From positions 1-53,351 of the forward strand of contig JAITOF010000021.1 of assembly GCA_031290095.1 (NCBI GenBank): a DNA stretch of 53,351 bases, written 5' to 3'. The stretch's first letter is position 1; each line of letters begins with the position of its first letter. Source of the DNA: Candidatus Methanoplasma porotermitis. Its GTDB lineage: Archaea > Thermoplasmatota > Thermoplasmata > Methanomassiliicoccales > Methanomethylophilaceae. The notes beneath the pieces were generated by a model. The model ran no database searches. It was not told where the DNA came from and saw only the letters and a list, made by a program, of their open reading frames with translations. The position numbers and the translations under genes were made by a program. This document shows, piece after piece, positions 43,234 to 51,497 of the stretch.

Positions 43234-44109
43234 TCAGCGTTTCTTATTTGAGGCTTCGTCTTCCCGTTTTTCGAGATAGAACGTGCCTATGATCGTGCTC
43301 CCTTTTTCAGTGAGGACGTAATTTCCGTCGTCGCTCTTCTCCGTCCACTTCGCGTCCAGCCATTTTTTGGCGAAGTCCCTGTAATAATAGACGGCTTCGT
43401 TGCTGTTCTTGCCGTCCTCCGGCCTCTTCTTCCATAGATCCTTCTCTTTGAGCGTGCCAGCCATTTTGCTGCTGGACGCGGAGTGGTTCTTGCCGATCTT
43501 CTCGCTCAGCACGCGCAAGCCGTGGACCAGCCTCACATCTGGCCGCTCTATTGGGTACACCGGTATCCTGTTAGGCTCCCTCACGGCCTTGGTCAGGCCC
43601 ACAGGCTTCCCGTCGATGTAATAGAGCTCCTCGATCTTCTCGTTTGGCACGGTGTATTCTTTGGTGCCGACGGAGAAGGGAATCACCTCCACGTCCTTCT
43701 CCTCAGCGAACATCATCGCCGCTATCGCGGAGGCGGCGGCGAATTCCGACGACCCGGCGGAGACGTTCACGTATATGATGCAGCCTTTGTTGTTCTCTCT
43801 CTCGTCGCGGATGATCTCGAACACCGCGCTGAGCATCTTGCTGAAGTCGTACACCGGGGAGTCGGGATGCTCAAAGACTGCAGTCTTCTTATTCGCATCG
43901 GAAACGATTTCAACCACGCGCTCATAGAACTCCCTGTAAATGCGAGTCTTGGACCTCCATTCCTCGGGGTCTTCTCCATCCTTGAGTGGCCTTATATAAT
44001 GAATCAGATGAACTTTGTCGATGTCGTAGAACTTCACAGGCTCCGTTATCTTCGCGGTCTCGAAGGTCACGCATGCGATCATCACTTTTTCCTTGCGGCC
44101 GGACGCCAT
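43234..44109 (-). CDS. CARF-like domain plus winged helix, HFX_2341/DUF6293 type (copy 1)
   Basis: A 291-residue predicted ligand-sensing regulator. The N-terminal Rossmann-like domain has VMIACVTFETAKITEPVKFY and a nucleotide-loop candidate, NVSAGSSEFAAASAIA, at residues 115-130. The C-terminal part (YYRDFAKKWLDAKWTEKSDD then YVLTEKGSTIIGTF) is a winged helix. The layout matches the archaeal HFX_2341 family, related to CARF domains that bind cyclic oligonucleotides. It is a clear paralogue of the next gene. TATA GATATAATAA sits 22-31 bases before the start, implying a leaderless mRNA. No CRISPR or cas gene is in the window. Confidence 0.8.
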   Translation of the reverse strand: MASGRKEKVMIACVTFETAKITEPVKFYDIDKVHLIHYIRPLKDGEDPEEWRSKTRIYREFYERVVEIVSDANKKTAVFEHPDSPVYDFSKMLSAVFEIIRDERENNKGCIIYVNVSAGSSEFAAASAIAAMMFAEEKDVEVIPFSVGTKEYTVPNEKIEELYYIDGKPVGLTKAVREPNRIPVYPIERPDVRLVHGLRVLSEKIGKNHSASSSKMAGTLKEKDLWKKRPEDGKNSNEAVYYYRDFAKKWLDAKWTEKSDDGNYVLTEKGSTIIGTFYLEKREDEASNKKR

Positions 44110-44391
44110 GCGCCGTCATGGCCGTGCATGTTATTATATCATCCATTGATTTCGCAAGTTTCGCTCGTTACGATTTACTTGTAATCAATGGTAGAACAGC
44201 AGGACACCGTGAATTTCCGAAAGCCATCGAAGTACCTATATACCATGGAAATAATCCGTTGCTGAGCATGACCGCGGGCAAAGTCAGGTTTCATTTGGCC
44301 TGACTCCGGGCAGCTCATCCCCACTGCATGGATGTGTTTGGTGCGGCGTTCTTGCGTCTGTCGCCGTTCGTCAGGCGCAAGGCGACTGCGA
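44110..44391. other. Gap between the two CARF-like genes
   Basis: This holds the copy 1 promoter (TATA GATATAATAA on the minus strand at 44131-44140) and otherwise no gene I can support. A 25-codon frame from ATG 44189 has no ribosome-binding site or recognisable product. AT-rich and GC-rich stretches alternate, as at a recombination junction. Confidence 0.45.
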
Positions 44392-45264
44392 TCATTGAGA
44401 TTCAGTTTTCTTTGGGGGTAGCGTGTGGAATGTGTCGAGAATTACGTTTCCGGCCTTTGTGACTACATATCTCCCGTTGTCGTTCTTCTCGATCCAGCCA
44501 TTCTCTTTCCACCTGTCGACGAAGTTGCGCTGATAACGGACCGCGTCGGACTGCCGCTGTTTCGTGTCTTTTTTCTGCCTTCCCATCGTCACCTCGCCGC
44601 TGTCGGCCCACAATTTCTCTTCTTTGAGTTTTTCGATCATGCCTCCACTCCTTGCCGTCAAACCACCCTTCTGCCCGTAGAGCACTCGCAAAGCACGAAC
44701 GAGGTTCTCGGAAGGCATATCGATCTCTATCCTCTGAAGCTGCCTCTCCTTCTTTTGAGGATATGTGGACCTTGTGAGGCCTATCGGCTTGTCGTTCTCG
44801 TAATAGTGCTTTCTGATGTCTTCCGACGGGATCATGAACTCGCGGGTGCTCACAGAGAACGGGACCACCCCTGCGTTCATCATCGATGCGACGGTGGCCG
44901 CCGCCGCATATTCGTTGGAACCTGCGGAGATGTTTACGTTGATCTCGATGTCCTCGTCCTTCCTTCTCTCTTCCTCTATGACCTCTAGCACTTCTCTGAG
45001 GACGTTGGTGAAGTTGGTGACCTTTGTGTTGCGAGGCTTTATCTCGGTGTCCTCCCCCAACTTGGATTTAATCTGGTTGTGTACCCCGTCGTAGAATTCC
45101 CTGAACACGTTTTTTGGATCGTCGTCTCTGACGTCGTGAATCAGATATACCCTGGTAGGCATGTAATACTCTATGGGTTCTGTGATCTTCGCCGTCTCGA
45201 AGGTCACGCACGCAATCATCACGCTTTCTTTTCTGGGCATCTTTCTAGGCGCTTCGTCGGGCAT
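44392..45264 (-). CDS. CARF-like domain plus winged helix, HFX_2341/DUF6293 type (copy 2)
   Basis: A 290-residue paralogue of the previous gene, sharing VMIACVTFETAKITEP, the REFY helix, NISAGSNEYAAAATVASMM (residues 111-129) and the C-terminal winged helix (YQRNFVDRWKENGWIEKNDN; YVVTKAGNVILDTF). Ligand-domain edges differ: PTRVYLIHDVRDDDP here against DKVHLIHYIRPLKDG in copy 1, so the two may sense different molecules or bind different operators. Met9 and Met16 are possible starts. The TATA box is the AT-rich block at 45291-45305. It is divergent from the FESACC gene. Confidence 0.8.
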   Translation of the reverse strand: MPDEAPRKMPRKESVMIACVTFETAKITEPIEYYMPTRVYLIHDVRDDDPKNVFREFYDGVHNQIKSKLGEDTEIKPRNTKVTNFTNVLREVLEVIEEERRKDEDIEINVNISAGSNEYAAAATVASMMNAGVVPFSVSTREFMIPSEDIRKHYYENDKPIGLTRSTYPQKKERQLQRIEIDMPSENLVRALRVLYGQKGGLTARSGGMIEKLKEEKLWADSGEVTMGRQKKDTKQRQSDAVRYQRNFVDRWKENGWIEKNDNGRYVVTKAGNVILDTFHTLPPKKTESQ

Positions 45265-45290
45265 GTGCGACCATCGCCGTCCGGGTTAAT

Positions 45291-45305
45291 AAAATATATC
45301 TTATA
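45291..45305 (-). promoter_or_regulatory. TATA region of CARF-like copy 2
   Basis: On the minus strand AATATAAGATATATTTT lies 27-41 bases before the copy 2 start. The divergent FESACC gene has its own TTATTATATCG near 45336-45346. Confidence 0.5.
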
Positions 45306-45390
45306 TTTCCTAAATTGCATTAATTACAATAAACTGTTATTATATCGCTTACGCCCTACCCAATATTGCCAAAAGGCACAGGTGAAACAA

Positions 45391-45786
45391 GTGGAAAAAA
45401 ATATCAAGCTGGTTCGAGAAAATATGGAAGCGGGAGCCGAAGCAGAACGGAAAGGCGACCTCCTCGACGCGCTACTCGCATATGCGGGAGCTGCAATCGA
45501 AGGTTCGGAGGAAGGCGAGGCGGCCCATCTGAGGGTGCGCAAAAAGACAGAGACGCTTGAACGGGAGCTGCTGTTCTCCAATCCTTTGGGGGAGCTGCGG
45601 CACAATTGGGCGTTCTTCGAGAGCGCATGCTGCGAAGGCATGAGGGGCTTGATTCTAGAGAAGAAGGTGTTCATCTCTGGCGGATGCGGGGGATGCAGCG
45701 CGGAATTAGTCCCCGACCCTGACTGCGAGGATGACGAAGAGGACGATGATCTCTCCGGGTTCTGTCCTTTCTGCGGCGCAAGCTGA
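45391..45786 (+). CDS. FESACC-motif small protein A (unrecognised family)
   Basis: A 131-residue acidic protein I do not recognise. An N-terminal pair of helices (ENMEAGAEAERKGDLLDALL) looks TPR-like. The centre has NPLGELRHNWAFFESACC at residues 64-81 followed by EGMRGLIL, then a Cys-rich, acidic C-terminus with GGCGGC and a last CPFCGAS that could complete a zinc ribbon. It shares this plan with the gene at 48678, so the two define a family. GTG 45391 is preceded by AGGTGA at 45380-45385; an in-frame GTG at 45382 is possible. A separate promoter region (45787-45909) divides it from the next gene. Confidence 0.7.
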   Translation: MEKNIKLVRENMEAGAEAERKGDLLDALLAYAGAAIEGSEEGEAAHLRVRKKTETLERELLFSNPLGELRHNWAFFESACCEGMRGLILEKKVFISGGCGGCSAELVPDPDCEDDEEDDDLSGFCPFCGAS

Positions 45787-45909
45787 CCAGCCAAACACAA
45801 TAATTAATATTTCATAAATATCAAACATTACTAAAATTACGTAATGCAGTCTATGTATCCGGGCGACGATATAGTGACTGCACTCAAACGAGAGTGAAGA
45901 GGAATAAAT

Positions 45910-46488
45910 ATGACAACGATAAAGAGAAACGAAACAGACCGCGTGATGGTGTTCATCGATATAGCGAATATCGAGGCAAGCCTCAATGAAAATGGAAAGA
46001 ACGGATCGACTGTGGATTACAAGGGCCTTGTGGAACAAATCGTCGGGAGCCGCACGCTGGCTGCGGCATATGTGTTCGATGCGTGCTGTGGCGAGGACAG
46101 CAGGCTCAGGCGCATGAGGAGAGTCACCGGCAATCCGGGATTCAGGCCTGTCATGCTTCGGTACAACCCTAACAAGTCAGAACAGAAGGGCGTAGACATG
46201 GCCATGGGCCTCAAGATGTTCGACGAAGCATCCAAAGACCGCTTCGACACCGCCGTCGTGGTCAGCGGAGACGCGGACTTCATACCGGCCATGGAATACG
46301 TTCAGGCCGCTGGAAAAATGGTGGAGACGGCGGCATTCAGCTGGTCGGCCAACGACGACATCAGATCGGCGTCCGATGCGTACACTGTGCTTGACGACCT
46401 TTGCATAATATGCCTGAAGGAGACGCATGCACACTACACGGAGGGCGCCACGATGCACTCGGCGCAGAAAACCAGGATGGTGGCCTGA
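45910..46488 (+). CDS. NYN-domain (LabA/DUF88-like) RNase
   Basis: A 192-residue PIN-like NYN protein, predicted to cleave RNA with a metal held by aspartates. D17 (VMVFIDIANIEASL), D96 (QKGVDMAMGLKMF), D121 and D123 (VVVSGDADFIPAMEY) are the catalytic set, all present. The C-terminal 40 residues are extra. The start is preceded by GAAGAGGAAT and by an AT-rich promoter stretch. A 17-codon ORF (45844-45897) ends just before it and might be a leader. The next gene overlaps the stop by one base (TGATG), so the two are translationally coupled. It is the first gene of the candidate operon. Confidence 0.88.
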   Translation: MTTIKRNETDRVMVFIDIANIEASLNENGKNGSTVDYKGLVEQIVGSRTLAAAYVFDACCGEDSRLRRMRRVTGNPGFRPVMLRYNPNKSEQKGVDMAMGLKMFDEASKDRFDTAVVVSGDADFIPAMEYVQAAGKMVETAAFSWSANDDIRSASDAYTVLDDLCIICLKETHAHYTEGATMHSAQKTRMVA

Positions 46489-47432
46489 TGGCAACGCAAA
46501 GATTCGTGGAAATACCCAAGAAGGCGAAGAAAAAGAAGGAGGCCCCGGCACAGGAGGACACCCCAGAGCAAAAGATGAAGAACGTGGCCATCGCACACGG
46601 ACTTGCGATGGCCAACCTTGGCAACGGCCCGCAGGAGATATCTGTTCTCAATGGGCGGATATCCGCTTTGAACAAGCAGATTGCCGATTTGAAGAAAGAA
46701 CCGCAGAAACCGACGTCCAAAGACTCGACATCGAAAGAACTCGCCGCCATTGAAAAGGACATGGCGAAGAAGCAGAAGAGGCTCGATGCCGCAGACGAGA
46801 AGGTTAAAGAACTCGTCGCCAGCCTCAACACCGCAAAAGCGGAACTCAGAACTACAAAGAAGAACGAGGAATCGCTCCAGAATAGATGCGATGTGTTGAC
46901 GGCGTCGGAGAAGAAACTCCAGGACACCAACACCGAACTGACGGCGCACGTAAAATCTCTGAGTGCAAGGGATGCTTCGAGGGCCAACCACAAGGAATCG
47001 AACGCCGCCGTCGAGGCGCTGAGTGGGGAAGTAAGCTCGCTCAGCGAGGCGCTTGGTATCGCAAATACTGAGAATGCCGGCCTGAACGCCAGGATAGCCG
47101 CTCTGGAATCAGACCTCAAAAGGGCGGCGGTCGAGTACGAGACCCCCGCACCCAAAGAGACTCAGGAGCCGGAAACGGGTGAACTGCGGATAAGATGGTA
47201 TGAAAAGACATGCCTGTACTCGAAGGCGTTCGGCGCCAGGAAATATGTTATGCTGACAAACTCGAAGTTTAACAAAATCTTGCTGAAACCCTCGGACAGA
47301 GGGATCGACTGCTCCAACAACATACTGGATCTTCCGGGATTGGAGCAGATATGCAGATTTACCGGCGAGCAGATGCTCAAAGCAATATACACAGAGGACG
47401 GAGAAAGCATAGAGATACAGATTGGAGTCTGA
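46488..47432 (+). CDS. Long coiled-coil protein with a distinct C-terminal domain
   Basis: A 314-residue protein. A lysine-rich stretch (KKAKKKKE at residues 11-18) leads into a coiled coil from about residue 50 to 215 with heptad-like spacing (ISVLNGRISALNKQIADLKK; LGIANTENAGLNARIAALES). A compact ~85-residue C-terminal domain follows: LRIRWYEKTCLYSKAFGA, YVMLTNSKFNKILLKP, LPGLEQICRFTGEQMLKAIY. I do not recognise that domain. It is coupled to the NYN gene and is 23 bases from the DUF2130 gene, itself a coiled-coil protein; a scaffold role is plausible. Confidence 0.72.
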   Translation: MATQRFVEIPKKAKKKKEAPAQEDTPEQKMKNVAIAHGLAMANLGNGPQEISVLNGRISALNKQIADLKKEPQKPTSKDSTSKELAAIEKDMAKKQKRLDAADEKVKELVASLNTAKAELRTTKKNEESLQNRCDVLTASEKKLQDTNTELTAHVKSLSARDASRANHKESNAAVEALSGEVSSLSEALGIANTENAGLNARIAALESDLKRAAVEYETPAPKETQEPETGELRIRWYEKTCLYSKAFGARKYVMLTNSKFNKILLKPSDRGIDCSNNILDLPGLEQICRFTGEQMLKAIYTEDGESIEIQIGV

Positions 47433-47455
47433 ACAGGGGAAAGGAGCTGGATAAA

Positions 47456-48676
47456 ATGGACGAGATAACATGCCCGGAGTGCGGATGCAGGATATGCATC
47501 GACGAGGCGCTGGAAGGACAGATAGAGTCCCGCATATTGGCGGGAGTCGAGAAGAAGCACCGCGAGGAGCTTTCGGCGGCGAAGAAGGCCGCAGAGGAGG
47601 ACGCCGCAAGGTCGCTCGAGCTGGAGACGCAGAAAGCGAGGCAGGAGCTGGAGTTCGAGAGGCAGAAGATCGCCCTCGAAGCGGAAGGCGCGGCCAGGAT
47701 CAAAGCCATGGAGCAAGAGATGCTCACGGAGCAGCTGAAGAAGGACACCGAGGCTGAGAAGGCGAACAACACAAAACTCCGCGAGCAGTTGACGGAGCTG
47801 CTGGAGAAGCTCCGCCTGTCGGAAGAGACGAAGGAGAACCTCCAGCTGGAGTCCCAGAAGAAGCTGAACGAGGAGTCTGCGAAGATACGCGAGGAAGCCC
47901 GGAAAACCGCCGAAGAAGCGGGCCAGTTGAAGCTTGCTGAGATGGAGAAGAAGCTCCGCGATACGCAGGCCTCCCTGGACGACGCCCAGAGGAAGGCAGC
48001 CCAGGGGTCTCAGCAGAACCAGGGCGAGGTCCTCGAGCTGAGCCTCGAAGAGAGCCTCAGGGGAGAGTTCCTGTTCGACGAAATCGTGGAAGTAAAGAAG
48101 GGACAAAGAGGGGCCGACGTAAAACAGGTCGTGAAGGACAAGATGCAGAACGAGTGCGGCATCTTGCTTTGGGAGACGAAGAACGCGGCATGGTCCCCTT
48201 CTTGGATACCGAAGTTCAAGAACGACATGCGCGAAGCGGGGGCGTCGGCAGGGATACTCGTGTCCAAGGAGATTCCCGACAAGTACGGGGACATCGCAGA
48301 GATCGAGGGAGTCTGGGTCGTCAAGCCCGCGTTCGCCCTCCCCGTGGCCGGGCTCATGCGCGCCCAGATAATCGGCGTACATGCGGCAAACCGCGGAGCC
48401 GAGAACAAGGACGCCAAGATGGAGTACCTCTTCCAGTACCTGACAGGGCCGGAGTTCAAAAACAGGGTGGAGGCGATCCTCGACAACTACAAGGCCCTCC
48501 AGAACGAGCTCGAAAAGGAGAGGAGGTCCGCCGAGAAAAGATGGGCGAAGCAGGAGAAGTCTATACGCGCAGTCATAAACAACACCGCAGGGATGTACGG
48601 CGACCTGCAGGGGCTCATCGGCGGGGCCCTGGAGGACATCCGGCTGCTGGAGGACGGCGACGGGGAGGACGACTGA
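47456..48676 (+). CDS. DUF2130 protein: zinc site, coiled coil and PD-(D/E)XK-like nuclease domain
   Basis: A 406-residue protein. A Cys4 site starts it (CPECGCRIC, residues 6-14). Residues 30-185 are a continuous coiled coil rich in Glu, Lys and Ala. The DUF2130 domain spans about 190-375: EVLELSLEESLRGEFLFDEI, RGADVKQVV and LLWETKNAAWSPSW, giving E194, D221, E240 and K242 of a restriction-nuclease-like core. A second coiled coil (LEKERRSAEKRWAKQEKSI) follows. GGAG precedes ATG 47456. The next gene starts one base after its stop. DUF2130 proteins are uncharacterised as far as I know. Confidence 0.85.
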   Translation: MDEITCPECGCRICIDEALEGQIESRILAGVEKKHREELSAAKKAAEEDAARSLELETQKARQELEFERQKIALEAEGAARIKAMEQEMLTEQLKKDTEAEKANNTKLREQLTELLEKLRLSEETKENLQLESQKKLNEESAKIREEARKTAEEAGQLKLAEMEKKLRDTQASLDDAQRKAAQGSQQNQGEVLELSLEESLRGEFLFDEIVEVKKGQRGADVKQVVKDKMQNECGILLWETKNAAWSPSWIPKFKNDMREAGASAGILVSKEIPDKYGDIAEIEGVWVVKPAFALPVAGLMRAQIIGVHAANRGAENKDAKMEYLFQYLTGPEFKNRVEAILDNYKALQNELEKERRSAEKRWAKQEKSIRAVINNTAGMYGDLQGLIGGALEDIRLLEDGDGEDD

Positions 48677-48677
48677 C

Positions 48678-49079
48678 ATGACTACGGAGAGAGCGTCCAG
48701 AAGGCTCTTCAGGATGGGGATGGACGCAGAGATGGGGGGCGACCTTGAAGAAGCGTACGAGTGCTACTCCGAGGCCTATTCCGAGGGGGACCCCTCGGCC
48801 CGCCTCTTCTCGGAGCGCGTCTCCGACGAGTTCAGGAACATCGAGTGGAGATCAGTGTCCGAATCTCCCCTCGGCAGGCTAAGGGCGAGCCGCCACTGCT
48901 TCGAGTCCGCATGCTGCGCAGAGATGCGCGCGGCGATACTTGGAGGGCGTGCAGAGGTCACGCACGACATCTCCGGGGTGGGAGCGGCAGTGTTTTCCGA
49001 CGCGATCGACGGGGAGGCGGTCTCGAACGGCGACGAGTGCCCCTACTGCGGGGCGCAGGTCGCAGAGGCGCCCAAATGA
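48678..49079 (+). CDS. FESACC-motif small protein B (paralogue of 45391)
   Basis: A 133-residue protein. Like protein A it has an N-terminal helical pair (FRMGMDAEMGGDLEEAYECY), the central SPLGRLRASRHCFESACC (residues 63-80) with AEMRAAIL, and a terminal zinc-knuckle half, CPYCGAQ at 121-125. Overall identity to A is modest but the order of motifs is the same. The start is one base after the DUF2130 stop, so it is part of that operon. Function unknown. The paralogy suggests two subunits or a toxin/regulator pair; that is inference. Confidence 0.72.
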   Translation: MTTERASRRLFRMGMDAEMGGDLEEAYECYSEAYSEGDPSARLFSERVSDEFRNIEWRSVSESPLGRLRASRHCFESACCAEMRAAILGGRAEVTHDISGVGAAVFSDAIDGEAVSNGDECPYCGAQVAEAPK

Positions 49080-49300
49080 GGGCCGCGTCGTTCGCGGCCA
49101 TGTCCTTCGGCCAGGGGACGGCCTGCGCAACGACAGAAAATGAAATAACGACGGCAAGCATCATGATCCATGTTGCAACGCGATCGCATGTCGGGGGCTG
49201 TGTGAATGGATGCTGAACTGTTGAAGAAGATCGCCCTCAGGCCCTGTCGCAAGGCATGCGGCCGCCTCGGCCCTGGACGGACGCAGGAGGGTTGCGCCAC

Positions 49301-51325
49301 ATGACCGCTCAGACGCCCGCGCATCTGCCTAAGATCACCGTGAGGGGACGAGCTCTAGACAGGCAGCAGACGGAGGCCGTGGTCGACGACGCAAAGACGG
49401 AGCTGGTCGTCGCGGGCGCTGGCACGGGGAAGACGACCACGCTCGTCGGGAAGGTGAAGTACCTCGTGGAGGCGAAGGAGGTGCCGTTAGACCGGATATT
49501 GATGATCTCGTTCACCAACAACACGGTCGACGACCTCAGGAAGGCCGTCCAAGAGGAGCTGAGATGCGGCGACGCCTCCCGGAACGTCATGACCATCCAC
49601 TCGCTCGGCAACATGATCGTTGACAAAGAGGCATACGTGGCGGACCGGCGGGCCCGGTTCATAAAGGGACGGCTGATCGACCTCGTGTCCGACCGGGAAT
49701 ACTACGCCGAGCAGCTGATCGAATACGCCAAGAAGCTGACGGAGTTCCCTTACTCCGGCTACTCCATGAACTACGAGCACATCGCGGAGGACAGCCTCCG
49801 CGAGACTGCCAACCTGTTGTTTGCACACGGCGTCCCGTACATGTATGAGAGGGGCAACGCGCAAAACGACTGGAAGGGCTGCGTCCACGTTGCCGACGAG
49901 GACGGAAGGCGCGTGAAGCTGGGGACGTCCGTCAATGAGGTCAAGGCTGTCGCCAAGAACCCGTCAGGGCTCCTGTCCATGCTCCGAGAAGAAGGTTTCG
50001 CGTTCGACAGGCTCGGCGACAAAGAGCTGGCGTTGAAGCTCATAAACAGATGGAACCTCCGGATCCCGAACAGCATCGGGGGGACGATCTCCCGTTCCAA
50101 GGCGACGAGGGTGACGTTCGACCACCTGATAATGGAGAACGAGATCCGCAACGCCGTCGACCCTCCGCTCAGGAAGTCCGTCGCGGGAAGGCTGGACCTC
50201 CTGCACAGGATATACGGGGAGTACTGCGAGCAGTATGAGTCCAACGGCCTAGTCGACTACGAGGACATGATAATCAAGGCGACGGAGAAGCTCGACGGCG
50301 GATATGTTCCAAGCTTCAGGTACGACCATGTGCTGGTGGACGAGTACCAGGACGTGTCCCCAATACTCGTGGGGCTGATAACAGCCATGCGCAGGCGCAT
50401 GAACTTCAACTTGTTCTGCGTGGGCGACGACTGGCAGAGCATCTACTCGTTCAACGGAGGGGACGTATCGCAGATGTACGAATTCGGAGAAGTCTGGAAG
50501 GGCTGGGGCGAGCCTTCCGTCCATAGGATAGAGACGACGTACCGTTGTCCGAAGAGCGTCGCCGAGATAACGAACAGGTTCGTCATGAAGAACAAGAAGC
50601 AGATGGAGAAGAGCGTCAAGAGCTGCCGGGACGACAAAGACTTCCGGATAGAGCTGCTTCCTGCGTTGTACAAGAAGGACATACCGGAGATGATAGGCAA
50701 CCGCTTGGACCACCTTCCCGACAACGGTTCGATATTCATAATCGGCAGGACGCGGGGCGATCTGTTCGCCTTCCAGTTCGACGACAGGTTCCGTTACGAG
50801 AAGAACATCGAGAAGCAGGACCTTGCCGGGACGGTGCCGATGACGTACCGCAGGCGCGTCTGCCGCCTCGACGGGACGGAAGGCGCCGAGGAGATGAGCT
50901 TGAAGTATGTGACGGCGCATTCCGCGAAGGGCCTGGAGGCCGACTACGTGTTCATAATCGCCGACAGGGACGGCAAATGCTTCCCGCTGACCGCCGATGA
51001 CGACGTCTCGGCCCTGTTCCCGCGTCTGAGCGAGGGAGCGGAGCTCCCGGAGGAGCGCAGGGTGTTCTACGTCGCGATGACCCGCGCGAGGAAGAGGCTG
51101 TTCATCGTCAACCATGCCGCGAAAGGCGACTCGTTCGCGTCCGACTCGCCGTTCGTCAAAGAGATCGTGTCGTTCTACCCCAAAGGGTTCGACGAGTCGA
51201 CTGCCACGTGCGCCAAGTGCGGCGGGCCGATGAAGATCAAGTCCGGCGAGAACGGCAGGTTCTATGCCTGCGCCGCGTTCCCGAAGTTCTGCAAAGGGTC
51301 GTTCAGGCCGTTCAGGGGGATGTGA
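49301..51325 (+). CDS. UvrD/Rep-type SF1 helicase with C-terminal topoisomerase-like zinc ribbon
   Basis: A 674-residue 3'-5' helicase-like protein. It has the Q motif (LDRQQTEAVV), Walker A VAGAGTGKTTTL (residues 37-48), ISFTNNTVDDLR (Ia), VDEYQDVSP (II, about residue 344), VGDDWQSIYSFNGGD (III), TYRCPKSVAEI, TAHSAKGLEADYVFI (V) and RRVFYVAMTRARKRLFIV (VI). The last ~40 residues form a Cys4 ribbon (CAKCGGPMKIKSGENGRF then CAAFPKFCKG) like those of topoisomerase I. The ATG follows AGGAGG at 49285-49290. A 32-codon ORF (49206-49304) overlaps it by ATGA. About 220 bases separate it from FESACC B. It probably belongs to the same operon. Confidence 0.9.
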   Translation: MTAQTPAHLPKITVRGRALDRQQTEAVVDDAKTELVVAGAGTGKTTTLVGKVKYLVEAKEVPLDRILMISFTNNTVDDLRKAVQEELRCGDASRNVMTIHSLGNMIVDKEAYVADRRARFIKGRLIDLVSDREYYAEQLIEYAKKLTEFPYSGYSMNYEHIAEDSLRETANLLFAHGVPYMYERGNAQNDWKGCVHVADEDGRRVKLGTSVNEVKAVAKNPSGLLSMLREEGFAFDRLGDKELALKLINRWNLRIPNSIGGTISRSKATRVTFDHLIMENEIRNAVDPPLRKSVAGRLDLLHRIYGEYCEQYESNGLVDYEDMIIKATEKLDGGYVPSFRYDHVLVDEYQDVSPILVGLITAMRRRMNFNLFCVGDDWQSIYSFNGGDVSQMYEFGEVWKGWGEPSVHRIETTYRCPKSVAEITNRFVMKNKKQMEKSVKSCRDDKDFRIELLPALYKKDIPEMIGNRLDHLPDNGSIFIIGRTRGDLFAFQFDDRFRYEKNIEKQDLAGTVPMTYRRRVCRLDGTEGAEEMSLKYVTAHSAKGLEADYVFIIADRDGKCFPLTADDDVSALFPRLSEGAELPEERRVFYVAMTRARKRLFIVNHAAKGDSFASDSPFVKEIVSFYPKGFDESTATCAKCGGPMKIKSGENGRFYACAAFPKFCKGSFRPFRGM

Positions 51326-51497
51326 GGCTCGTCGGGACAGCCAGACGAACGTGCGAGGCTTGCAGGCTCGATCCGAAGCGGAAACACCGGCAATGTTGAA
51401 GGTGGCACCGTGCTCATGCCAACCACATTTGAAATAAAGCCAACACTATCATATCTTGATCACGGGCAGAATAATACATTCAGAATGCAACAAAAAA

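Noticed and set aside
44110-44391. Short frame from ATG 44189 in the CARF gap
   Set aside because: Only 25 codons, without a ribosome-binding site or a recognisable motif.
47162-48679. 505-codon open frame antisense to the DUF2130 gene
   Set aside because: Leu-rich shadow of the coiled-coil codons; no promoter or domain.
49206-49304. 32-codon ORF overlapping the helicase start by ATGA
   Set aside because: No ribosome-binding site and no recognisable product; noted only as possible coupling.
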